Positions 13,816 to 20,226 of a DNA stretch of 20,759 nt are shown here, piece by piece. This DNA comes from Caryophanales bacterium UBA1624. Its GTDB lineage: Bacteria; Bacillota_I; Bacilli_A; RFN20; CAG-826. How positions within the stretch are numbered: position 1 is the stretch's first letter; each line of letters starts with the position of its first letter. The stretch is from NCBI GenBank assembly GCA_002321395.1, contig DCMK01000074.1, positions 1-20,759 on the forward strand. Reading direction: 5' to 3'. The position numbers and the translations under genes were made by a program. A model generated the notes under the pieces. That model made no database searches, was not told the origin of the DNA, and worked only from the letters and a program-made list of their open reading frames with translations.

Positions 13816-14805
13816 ATGATTGAACTCCACTGCCACCTCGACGGTTCCTTGAGCAAAGAAGACGTCGCCTATTTATGCCGCCTCAACCACAAGGACGTGG
13901 ACGTGGACGCGGTTAAGTTCTCCGCGGACAAGTCGGTCCACAGCCTCACGGATTACCTCTCCTGCTTCGACTTCCCGATTTCTCTTCTCCAAACCTCGGA
14001 AAGCCTGACTTACGCGGCCTATTCTTTGTTCAAACGCCTTGCCAAGCAGGGGATTCTCTACGCGGAAGTTCGCTTCGCCCCGCAGCAATCCACCAATCAA
14101 GGTCTGAGCCAAGAGATGGCCGCGAAAGCGGTCGTTCAAGGAATGGAAATCGCCAAAAGGGAAGTGGGGATCGCCGGCGGGATCCTTCTTTGCTTGATGC
14201 GCGGGGGAAATACCCACGCTGCGAATTTTGAGACGATCGACGTCGCCGAAGAATTGCTCGGGAAAGGAGTCTGCGGGATCGATTTGGCGGGGGCGGAGGC
14301 CCTTTATCCGACTTCAGATTACGAAAAGGAGTTCCGCCTTGCCAGAGAAAAAGCCATCCCGTTCACCATCCACGCCGGGGAAGCTTCCGGCAGCGAATCG
14401 ATTTGGCAGGCGGTTCGCTTCGGGGCCAGGAGGATCGGCCATGGGGTCCGCTCCATCGAGGATCCCCAATTGCTTTCCTTCCTCTCCGGGGCGCGCATCG
14501 GGCTTGAGGTGTGCCCCACTTCCGAAGTCGATACCCGCTGCATCGCCTCTTACGAAGATTGCCCCATCTTGACTTTCCTTTCGAAGGACGTCCTCTTCTG
14601 CCTTGGGGCAGACGACATGACGATCTCTTCGATCAGCCTCCCGGAGGAGTTCGCGAAAGCCACCAAGGTTTTCAATCTGAGCGTCGGGCAGAAGAAAACC
14701 CTTTTGCTCAATGCGGTCGAGATGGCTTTCCTCTCCACCGAGCAAAAAGACTTCCTGAAGGAGGAAGTCCTGAAAAAGCTGCAAGATCCAAAGGACGATT
14801 TCTAA
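13816..14805 (+). CDS. add: Adenosine deaminase family protein
   Basis: A 329-residue zinc amidohydrolase converting adenosine to inosine in purine salvage. Metal and catalytic residues are in place: His5 and His7 in ELHCHLDGS, His186 and Glu189 in IHAGEASG, His209 in RIGHGV, and Asp266-Asp267 in LGADDMTIS. The LYAEVRFAPQ block (81-90) is also typical. Two signature segments deviate: C-P-T-S-E-V-D-T, where Asn usually follows Ser, and G-A-D-D-M rather than T-D-D-P. A related amidohydrolase specificity, such as a modified adenosine, is therefore possible. The start sits just after a TATAAT box without a ribosome site. It converges on the cdaA operon, and the two ends overlap by 4 bases within a small hairpin, CGATT-TCT-AATCG. 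Its reaction feeds hypoxanthine production by DeoD, encoded opposite. Confidence 0.9.
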   Translation: MIELHCHLDGSLSKEDVAYLCRLNHKDVDVDAVKFSADKSVHSLTDYLSCFDFPISLLQTSESLTYAAYSLFKRLAKQGILYAEVRFAPQQSTNQGLSQEMAAKAVVQGMEIAKREVGIAGGILLCLMRGGNTHAANFETIDVAEELLGKGVCGIDLAGAEALYPTSDYEKEFRLAREKAIPFTIHAGEASGSESIWQAVRFGARRIGHGVRSIEDPQLLSFLSGARIGLEVCPTSEVDTRCIASYEDCPILTFLSKDVLFCLGADDMTISSISLPEEFAKATKVFNLSVGQKKTLLLNAVEMAFLSTEQKDFLKEEVLKKLQDPKDDF

Positions 14806-15848
14806 TCGCCTTTGCTTTGATCGTCTCCCCCCTTCTCGTCGGGGTCTTTTTCGTCGAGCTTCTTTTTCATTTCGTCGATGCTTTTCCTCAGGTTGTCGAT
14901 CTCCTCGTCGTTGAGCTCCTTTCGGGCCACGCTTTGCTTCAAAGAGGATTCGGCTTCGCGGAGGGAATAGGCCAAGAAGGGCTTGGTTTCGATCTTGGCG
15001 ATTTCGTCCATGACGTAGAAGAAATAAGGGAGGAAGAAAGCCAAAAGGAGGCAAGCGAAGAGATATCCAAAGGAGAATGAGAAAGCGAGGTTCTGCGTGA
15101 AAACGAACCCCAAGGAAGCCCCTGCCCCATACCCGAAAGCAAAAAGCAGAATCCCCGGCCAAACGGCGGGGTAATACGCCTTGTAGAAGGATTTCCTTTG
15201 TTGGCGGAAGAAGTCGGCGAACAAGGCATTGGCGAAGCGGGATGGGGCTCCGCCGAGGATGGAACGGATATAGACGTTGAGGGTGTTCCGGGCGATTTCA
15301 TGGACGAAGCAAAGGCCGAAGGCGCCTAAGGAGGAAAGGCAGAGGATCGCGGCGAACGTTTGCAAAGACGGAGCGGAGGAATAGAACTCCATCGCTTCTT
15401 GGAGCGTCGTGGTTTGCTGGGTTAAAAGCAGGGCGAATTCCTGGGCCTCGGAGGCAAAGGAGGGGGAAGAGGCGAGCAAGATGTAATAAACGAGGAATCC
15501 CAAAATAAGCAGGCACAGGAACAAGGCCAAGAGGGAGCGGAGCAAGGAAATCCAAAACCGGTATACCCCGAAATAGAAGGAATAGTAAAGCCGGAATCCC
15601 CGGAAGGCCTGGGCGTGGGAAAGACCGTTCTCCTTCCCTTCCCGAAGGCACATCAATTGGAAGGACAAAAGGGATGGCAAACCCAAGAGCAGGACCCCGA
15701 GGAGGGCAAAGTCCAAGCCCAGAAAGCCAAAGCATAGGCTTGCGCCGAAAAGCAAAAAGAAAACGAAGGAGAGGGCGAGGGAATCGGAGGCGCTCCCTTT
15801 GTATCGTTTCAAAGCCTTCGCGGCGAGGGATTCACTTTTCTTTTCCAT
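14802..15848 (-). CDS. Six-helix membrane protein of unknown function with charged C-terminal tail
   Basis: I do not recognise this 348-residue protein. Hydrophobic segments lie near residues 24-43, 46-66, 103-126, 163-184, 228-250 and 255-280. There is an extended loop at ~127-160 and one around 190-225 with positively charged residues. Residues ~283-348 are a hydrophilic, likely coiled-coil tail rich in Glu, Lys and Asp (KELNDEEIDNLRKSIDEMKK) that would probably lie in the cytosol. The ATG at 15848 is the first possible start and overlaps the NERD-like gene by 17 bases. No Shine-Dalgarno precedes it, so translation is presumably coupled. It is the last gene of the cdaA operon, suggesting a role tied to c-di-AMP or purines at the membrane, but the sequence does not show one. 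Confidence 0.8.
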   Translation of the reverse strand: MEKKSESLAAKALKRYKGSASDSLALSFVFFLLFGASLCFGFLGLDFALLGVLLLGLPSLLSFQLMCLREGKENGLSHAQAFRGFRLYYSFYFGVYRFWISLLRSLLALFLCLLILGFLVYYILLASSPSFASEAQEFALLLTQQTTTLQEAMEFYSSAPSLQTFAAILCLSSLGAFGLCFVHEIARNTLNVYIRSILGGAPSRFANALFADFFRQQRKSFYKAYYPAVWPGILLFAFGYGAGASLGFVFTQNLAFSFSFGYLFACLLLAFFLPYFFYVMDEIAKIETKPFLAYSLREAESSLKQSVARKELNDEEIDNLRKSIDEMKKKLDEKDPDEKGGDDQSKGD

Positions 15849-16464
15849 GGAGGTTCAATTCGGCGATGTCTTTCGCCGCCACCGCAATCGCGCGGGGATC
15901 CATCGGCTCGATAGGAAGGGATTCCTTCTCGGCGATGAAGGCGGGGAAATTCTTCAGAGAGACGACGAAGTTGCTGCTCGAAGTGACTTCGTAGTTAGAT
16001 AGGAGGCAGTCGTCGTTGACCAAGACGACGGAGATGAACAGCTTGCGGCTCAGCCCCGACATCAAAGACATCCTCTGAACGCGGATCTCATTGATCCGCA
16101 GGGGGTTTTGGATGACGACCCCCGCTTTGTTCTTCTTGGAATAGTAAACCCAGCTGGGGTCATTTTCCTTGGCTTTGATGGCCCCTTCGTAATAACGATC
16201 GCGAATGCAATAGATGAACTTATCGCCGATGAGGATGTGGTCGATATGGAATTCCTCTTCGTCCGCGGTTTTGTTGGCGAAGGAATTGATCAGATAGAAG
16301 TCCTGATCCAAAGCGACTTTGTAGATTCTTTTGTAATACATTTGAATCGTCCTCTTCCGGAAAAGGAACCGTTTGAGGATCGGGCCGAAGAAAAGAATCA
16401 GGAAAACCGCGCCGACGAAAATGGCGCAGACGATGAAGAGGCAAAGTTCAACCGGGTAAGCCAT
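15832..16464 (-). CDS. Membrane-anchored NERD-like domain protein (degenerate nuclease motif)
   Basis: A 210-residue protein with one or two N-terminal hydrophobic segments (5-32) and a soluble domain resembling NERD (nuclease-related domain). The pattern is HIDHILIGDKFIYCIRD (73-89), then SWVYY (104-108) and Q-N-P-L (119-122) followed by a helix. In canonical NERD proteins the second strand carries an E-x-K pair after the I-D-H strand. Here that segment reads C-I-R-D-R-Y-Y, so nuclease activity is doubtful. The start at 16464 is two bases after the deoD stop, with no Shine-Dalgarno, implying reinitiation. It overlaps the following membrane protein gene. The family call is by eye and moderate. 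If it is correct, the domain may have become a binding module. Confidence 0.7.
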   Translation of the reverse strand: MAYPVELCLFIVCAIFVGAVFLILFFGPILKRFLFRKRTIQMYYKRIYKVALDQDFYLINSFANKTADEEEFHIDHILIGDKFIYCIRDRYYEGAIKAKENDPSWVYYSKKNKAGVVIQNPLRINEIRVQRMSLMSGLSRKLFISVVLVNDDCLLSNYEVTSSSNFVVSLKNFPAFIAEKESLPIEPMDPRAIAVAAKDIAELNLHGKEK

Positions 16465-16466
16465 TT

Positions 16467-17183
16467 TTAGAAACGATCGGCGACCGCGATGGCGGTTTCA
16501 ATCATGTCGGTCAAGTTCTTTTGCCTTTCCTCCGAACTCATGGCCTCCGCGCCCAAGAACGAGTCGGAAACCGTCAAAATCGTCAAAGCCTTTTTGCGGT
16601 ATTTCGCGGCGATGCAATAAAGGGCGTAGCTTTCCATTTCGACGCCGAGGACGCCAAGCTCAGCCCATTTTTTCCATTCATCGGGATCCTTGCAGTAGAA
16701 ATGGTCGGCGGCGAGGACGTTCCCGACGTGGATCTTCTTGCCGAGCTTCTTCCCTTCTTCGTAAGCGGAAAGGAGCAAAGGGAAATCGGCGATGCCGCTA
16801 TAGACGCCGCCGTGGAGGTCGTATTCCCCCATCCAATTGGAATCCGTGCAGCTTGCCTGGGCCAAGATGATGTCGCCGACCGCGCATTCTTTCTGATAGG
16901 TGCCGCAGGTTCCGATGCGGATGATGGCTTCCACGCCGTATTGGGAGAAAAGCTCATTGGCGTAGATGCCGAGACTTGGCTGTCCCATGCCGGAGGCCAT
17001 GACCGAAATCAGGGTCCCGTTTTTGGTTTTGCCTGTATAGCCATAGACGTTTCGGACGCTGGTGACGAGTTTGGCGTCGACGAGGAAATTGTCGGCGATC
17101 ATCTTCGCGCGGAGAGGGTCTCCGGGCATCAAGACGAGTTTGGCGAAGTCGCCTTTTTGGGCGGAAATGTGGGGTGTTGGCAT
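16467..17183 (-). CDS. deoD: Purine-nucleoside phosphorylase, DeoD type
   Basis: A 238-residue cytosolic enzyme that cleaves purine (deoxy)nucleosides with phosphate to give base and (deoxy)ribose-1-phosphate. Family marks are MPGDPLRAK near the N-terminus, GMGQPS (usually GMGIPS), RIGTCGT, the VEMESYALY motif that binds the ribose, and TVSDSFLG with the catalytic Asp. Length matches the hexameric bacterial class. The start at 17183 has AGGAGG 7 bases upstream, the best ribosome site in the operon, and the gap after cdaA is 11 bases. Its neighbourhood with cdaA and the convergent adenosine deaminase suggests handling of adenosine-type products, possibly including those from c-di-AMP turnover. 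That link is inference. Confidence 0.96.
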   Translation of the reverse strand: MPTPHISAQKGDFAKLVLMPGDPLRAKMIADNFLVDAKLVTSVRNVYGYTGKTKNGTLISVMASGMGQPSLGIYANELFSQYGVEAIIRIGTCGTYQKECAVGDIILAQASCTDSNWMGEYDLHGGVYSGIADFPLLLSAYEEGKKLGKKIHVGNVLAADHFYCKDPDEWKKWAELGVLGVEMESYALYCIAAKYRKKALTILTVSDSFLGAEAMSSEERQKNLTDMIETAIAVADRF

Positions 17184-17194
17184 GGAATGTCCTC

Positions 17195-18016
17195 CTAATT
17201 GTCGTTTTCTTCTTTTTTCTCGTGGGGAGATTCGACCAAGGCCATGTAATCCTCGAAGGTAGAGAGGAATTCGTCGGGGCCGACGGTTCGCAGTTCGCCT
17301 TCGTGGGCGATGGAGATGCGCCCGGTTTCCTCAGAGACGACGACCGTGACGGAATCGGTGATTTCGCTGATACCGATGGCGGCGCGGTGGCGCGAGCCGA
17401 ATTTGCCCGTGAGTGGGCGGGTGGTCGGGGTGTAATAGACGCTGGCGGCGACGATGGAGTCGTTGCGGATGATGACGGCGCCGTCGTGAAGGCGGGTGCC
17501 GGGGTAGAAGATCGTTTCCAGCAATTCGGCGGAAACCGGGGCATCGATGCGGGTCCCCGACTTCATGACTTCGTCCAAGGAATCTTTTTTCTCGAAGGTG
17601 ATGATAGCCCCCACCTTCTTTTTGCTCATGGAAATGACGGCGGTTTCGACTTTGCGGTACACCGCATCGCGGTCGAAGAGGGCCTCGGGTCCGTTTTTCT
17701 GGCGTTTGTACCACTTGAACTTTGTGGCTTTCCCCGTCATGTTGTTGGAGATCAAATCGCGGTTTTCGTTGGGGTTGGCCAAGAAAAGGATGATCGTCTC
17801 GATCCCGAGCCCGACGAAGCAGAGGATCGCCGGGGCGGAAAGCCCGAACCCCCACAGCAAAAACGCGGCCGCTTGGGTGGAATAAAGGACGATTTTTCCC
17901 ACGAGGCGGCGGAAGAAGAACCAAAAAGCGAAATCCATGATCCCGAAAAGGATGAGGATGAATATCAGGGAAAGATAATTTGCAGGTTGACTGATTTCGA
18001 AGAAAGGGCAATTCAT
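17195..18016 (-). CDS. cdaA: Diadenylate cyclase (CdaA/DacA)
   Basis: A 273-residue membrane enzyme that condenses two ATP into c-di-AMP, the second messenger controlling potassium and osmolyte homeostasis. Three membrane segments (about 15-36, 42-58, 61-80) precede the DAC domain. Its two signature motifs are intact: DGA at 178-180 within LHDGAVIIR, and RHR at 209-211 within GSRHRAAIGISE. Length and order match CdaA. Residues 81-115 form an unusually polar, basic linker. The gene begins a four-gene operon, yet its usual partners cdaR and glmM are absent and deoD follows. The ATG at 18016 is the first available start and has no Shine-Dalgarno. The ~30-base leader holds a hairpin, TGGCC-TTTA-GGCCA (18028-18041). 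Confidence 0.95.
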   Translation of the reverse strand: MNCPFFEISQPANYLSLIFILILFGIMDFAFWFFFRRLVGKIVLYSTQAAAFLLWGFGLSAPAILCFVGLGIETIILFLANPNENRDLISNNMTGKATKFKWYKRQKNGPEALFDRDAVYRKVETAVISMSKKKVGAIITFEKKDSLDEVMKSGTRIDAPVSAELLETIFYPGTRLHDGAVIIRNDSIVAASVYYTPTTRPLTGKFGSRHRAAIGISEITDSVTVVVSEETGRISIAHEGELRTVGPDEFLSTFEDYMALVESPHEKKEENDN

Positions 18017-18052
18017 AGCGGGAATTTTGGCCTAAAGGCCATCTCCGGGAAG

Positions 18053-18081
18053 AGTATAGCAATTCAAGGTTCGGAAAGAAA
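18053..18081 (-). promoter_or_regulatory. Predicted promoter of the cdaA operon
   Basis: A TATACT box (18053-18058) with a poor -35 (TTTCTT, 17-base spacer). It lies downstream of the degV terminator and upstream of the hairpin in the cdaA leader. Confidence 0.4.
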
Positions 18082-18096
18082 CTTTTTGCCCACTTC

Positions 18097-18128
18097 AAAA
18101 AGAACAAAAAGGGCCGAAACTCGCCCTT
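18097..18128 (-). terminator. Rho-independent terminator of degV
   Basis: Stem AAGGGC/GCCCTT (18109-18114 with 18123-18128 on the plus strand) followed on the minus strand by TTTGTTCTTTTT. It lies about 20 bases past the degV stop. Confidence 0.85.
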
Positions 18129-18147
18129 AGTCGCAGAAAGGGAGGAC

Positions 18148-19044
18148 TTAGAGCAAAGAACGCTTCACTTCGCGGTTCTCCCCCTCGTAGAAAACCGCCA
18201 AAGTGCCCGGCCCCACATGGGCCCCGGTGATGAGGTCGTAGAAAGCGATTTCGACGTTTTCGATGCCCTTTTCCTTCAAAGACTCTTTCATCGATTCGGC
18301 GTCTTCCTTCGCGGCGGCGTGGGCGATATAGACCTTCGAGGTCTTATCCTTGATGTTGCCTACCACCTGCTGGACAAGGCGTTTGATGGCGGCTTTGCGG
18401 CCAACGACCTTCGAAGTGACGACGATTTTCCCCTCTTCCGATCCATAGAGCAAAGGCTTGATCATCAAGGCTCCGGCCAAGACGGCTTTGAGGTTTGAAA
18501 TCCGGCCCGTAGCGGCTAAGTATTTCAAAGTGTCGACGGTGAATTCGCTTCTGACCCGTTCAACGTATTCCGTTGTTTTTGCAACAATTTCCGCGAATGG
18601 AAGGCCTTGCTTCACCAATTTCTCAGCGTAGATGGCGACCATCCCTTCCCCGAATCCAGCGGTTTTGGAATCGATCGTGGCCATCACGTCCCGCCCTTTT
18701 TCTTCGTTTAGGGCGGAGGCGATCAGCCTCCCGCTTTGGCAGGATCCAGAAATGCCGCTGGAGAGGGAAACGAAAACGACCTGGTTTCCCTTTTCGATTT
18801 CCTCGCGCGCCTTCTCTTCCAACAGGCCTGGGCTTGGCAGAGATGTCTTAACGGCCTTCCCTTGCTTCATTTCGGCGTAGATGTGCGCCGAGAGTTTTTC
18901 GGCGTCGATGCTATCTTCGTAGCAAAGATAGCTCTCCCCACCGATCTGCAGAGGCATCGGCAGGACGTAAATCGCAAGATCATTCTCTTTCAAATAGGAA
19001 GCGAATAGATTGCTCCCGGCATCGGTGAATATGCGAACTCCCAT
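18148..19044 (-). CDS. DegV family fatty-acid-binding protein
   Basis: A 298-residue DegV/FakB-type protein. These hold a fatty acid in a central tunnel, and FakB members present it to the kinase FakA for phospholipid synthesis. Family marks are the opening VRIFTDAGSNL, KTSLPSPG, the SLSSGISGSCQSGR segment, DSKTAGFGEG, YLAATGRIS, and the C-terminal GAHVGPGTLAVF. All are in the expected order and the length is normal. The start at 19044 has GGAGG 6 bases upstream. The gene stands alone between two terminators. A 17-bp inverted repeat fills its promoter spacer, so a dedicated repressor is likely. No FakA kinase is in the window, so a FakB role is plausible but unproven. Confidence 0.95.
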   Translation of the reverse strand: MGVRIFTDAGSNLFASYLKENDLAIYVLPMPLQIGGESYLCYEDSIDAEKLSAHIYAEMKQGKAVKTSLPSPGLLEEKAREEIEKGNQVVFVSLSSGISGSCQSGRLIASALNEEKGRDVMATIDSKTAGFGEGMVAIYAEKLVKQGLPFAEIVAKTTEYVERVRSEFTVDTLKYLAATGRISNLKAVLAGALMIKPLLYGSEEGKIVVTSKVVGRKAAIKRLVQQVVGNIKDKTSKVYIAHAAAKEDAESMKESLKEKGIENVEIAFYDLITGAHVGPGTLAVFYEGENREVKRSLL

Positions 19045-19071
19045 AAAATACCTCCCTGCATGCGCAACGCT

Positions 19072-19100
19072 ATTCTAGTTTTTAAAACTAGATAATACAA
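19072..19100 (-). promoter_or_regulatory. degV promoter with a 17-bp inverted repeat in its spacer
   Basis: Minus-strand TTGTAT (19095-19100), 17-base spacer, TAGAAT (19072-19077). An inverted repeat, arms CTAGTTTT and AAAACTAG with one central base (19075-19091), fills the spacer and enters the -10 box. It has the position of a classic operator. Confidence 0.7.
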
Positions 19101-19111
19101 CCGTAGCGCTC

Positions 19112-19137
19112 AAAAAAGAAAACCCAGCGTCGCTGGG
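19112..19137 (-). terminator. Rho-independent terminator of tRNA-Gly(CCC)
   Basis: Stem CCCAGC/GCTGGG with a 3-base loop, followed on the minus strand by TTTTCTTTTTT. Stem and tail are identical to those of the tRNA-Gly(GCC) terminator at 13758; only the loop differs. Confidence 0.93.
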
Positions 19138-19148
19138 CTGTGGTTTTC

Positions 19149-19222
19149 TGGAGCACCCCGCGGGAATCGAACCCGTATATCCAGCTTGGGAAGCTAGTGT
19201 TCTACCACTAAACTAGGGGTGC
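19149..19222 (-). tRNA. tRNA-Gly (anticodon CCC)
   Basis: A 74-base cloverleaf with CCA encoded. Acceptor GCACCCC/GGGGTGC, anticodon stem CTAGC/GCTGG around TTCCCAA, T arm CGGG-TTCGATT-CCCG. It reads GGG codons. Confidence 0.96.
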
Positions 19223-19246
19223 GAGCTTCGCCTTTCGGCGAGGATT

Positions 19247-19274
19247 ATTATACAAAAAGCGCTCCGCTTGTCTA
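19247..19274 (-). promoter_or_regulatory. Promoter of tRNA-Gly(CCC)
   Basis: Minus-strand TAGACA (19269-19274), 16-base spacer, TATAAT (19247-19252). The first three bases of the -35 are the TAG stop of the upstream gene. A GNRA-capped hairpin, TCGCC-GAAA-GGCGA (19228-19241), occupies the leader from the predicted start site. Confidence 0.75.
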
Positions 19275-20003
19275 CCCTTTCTTTGCCTTTGCTTCCGCAA
19301 GGGCCTTCCGTTCCGCCAGCAAGGACCGGGCATAGGAAAGGGCCTCCTCTTTGCTGGCGAAAACCTTCGTCTCCTTTTTCCCAACGCGGACGATCCACTT
19401 GCGGCTCGAAGGAGTTTTTTCCTTTGCCTGGCTCCAGGGCTTTTCCAGCGCCCCTTCCTCTTTTTTCTTTTCCAAGGGCAGATGGGGGTAAGGCGTTTCA
19501 GGGAGGGATGGCTTCTCTTCTTTTTCAAAGGCCCTTTCACCAAGTCCGCCCCGGCGGACTTCCTCCGCCATTTCCTTTTTGCTTTCGCTGTTGGCAAGGC
19601 TTTGCTTCGCCTCCTCATTGGCCCTCGCCTCAACGAGATTCAGCAGTTTGAAGAAACGATGGTAGGCGAAGAAGGGGCCGACGAGGATCAAAGCCCCGAC
19701 GTATCCGAGCCAAAACATGTAGGCCCCGGAAAGTCGCGGCTTGCTGATTTTCTTTTCCAAGGCGGCCATTTGGATTTTGTTGGCCATCCGGCAAATCCAT
19801 ATCAAAGGGGCGATTCCAAGAGTAACGAAGCCCAGCAGATAAGCCCAGACGAAGGGCATCTGCTTATCGACTCCTTTCCCATCCAACAAAGAGGCAACTT
19901 CCTTGCGGACGGAAGAGAGCACGCAGACGGGGTAAATCCCCAAAGTAAGGATTCCGAGAAGCACAAAGGTTAGACTGGATCGTTTCGCGTGGGGGTAAGG
20001 CAT
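19272..20003 (-). CDS. DUF4234-like membrane protein with DUF2188-like C-terminal domain
   Basis: A 243-residue protein of unknown function. Three hydrophobic segments (about 11-31, 50-72, 92-110) include the LTLGIYPV and VTLGIAPLIW phrases typical of DUF4234-type small membrane domains. A charged linker spans ~125-195. The C-terminus (~200-235, KWIVRVGKKETKVFASKEEALSYARSLL) resembles DUF2188, a small alpha-beta domain of unknown role with a W-x-V...F-x-T-K-x-E-A pattern. Both family calls are from memory. I chose the ATG at 20003 because AGGAGA lies 8 bases upstream and the promoter at 20023-20051 starts transcription about 13 bases before it. The in-frame start at 20051 lies inside the -35 element. 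The stop codon overlaps the promoter of the following tRNA. Confidence 0.82.
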   Translation of the reverse strand: MPYPHAKRSSLTFVLLGILTLGIYPVCVLSSVRKEVASLLDGKGVDKQMPFVWAYLLGFVTLGIAPLIWICRMANKIQMAALEKKISKPRLSGAYMFWLGYVGALILVGPFFAYHRFFKLLNLVEARANEEAKQSLANSESKKEMAEEVRRGGLGERAFEKEEKPSLPETPYPHLPLEKKKEEGALEKPWSQAKEKTPSSRKWIVRVGKKETKVFASKEEALSYARSLLAERKALAEAKAKKG

Positions 20004-20022
20004 GTTTTTCTCTCCTAATGCA

Positions 20023-20051
20023 ATTCTAATACGAAACGAAACGGATAACAA
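20023..20051 (-). promoter_or_regulatory. Promoter of the DUF4234-like gene
   Basis: Minus-strand TTGTTA (20046-20051), 17-base spacer, TAGAAT (20023-20028). The -35 overlaps the T-tract of the tRNA-Val terminator, so the two units are packed as tightly as possible. Confidence 0.7.
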
Positions 20052-20074
20052 AAAACCGCGGGCTGGTCCGCGGT
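20050..20074 (-). terminator. Rho-independent terminator of tRNA-Val
   Basis: Stem ACCGCGG/CCGCGGT (20055-20061 with 20068-20074) and a 6-base loop, followed on the minus strand by TTTTTTG. Confidence 0.9.
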
Positions 20075-20086
20075 CGGTTTCTCGCG

Positions 20087-20162
20087 TGGTGGGTGCTACA
20101 GGGATCGAACCTGTGACCTCCTGTACGTCAAACAGGTGCTCTCCCAGCTGAGCTAAACACCC
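20087..20162 (-). tRNA. tRNA-Val (anticodon GAC)
   Basis: A 76-base cloverleaf with CCA encoded. Acceptor GGGTGTT/AGCACCC (one G-U), anticodon stem CCTGT/ACAGG around TTGACGT, T arm CAGG-TTCGATC-CCTG. It reads GTC and GTT codons. Confidence 0.96.
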
Positions 20163-20197
20163 ATGAGTCCTGCGAGGCCGCTCATCGCGGCTTGCTT

Positions 20198-20226
20198 ATT
20201 ATAGGTAGGGGCAAGAAGGACCGCAA
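20198..20226 (-). promoter_or_regulatory. Promoter of tRNA-Val
   Basis: Minus-strand TTGCGG (20221-20226), 17-base spacer, TATAAT (20198-20203). A hairpin GCCGC-GATGA-GCGGC (20177-20191) begins at the predicted start site. Confidence 0.85.

Noticed and set aside
14796..14808. Hairpin CGATT-TCT-AATCG spanning the convergent stops of add and the membrane protein gene, as a bidirectional terminator
   Set aside because: The stem is only 5 bp and neither strand has a proper T-tract after it, so I did not list it as a terminator.
14314..15162. 282-residue minus-strand open frame
   Set aside because: It crosses add (+) and the end of the membrane protein gene (-) in other frames; Arg/Pro/Gly-rich shadow composition and no start signal.
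17174..18130. 318-residue plus-strand open frame
   Set aside because: Antisense to cdaA, whose DAC motifs are intact; Gly/Asp/Val-rich shadow sequence with no domain.
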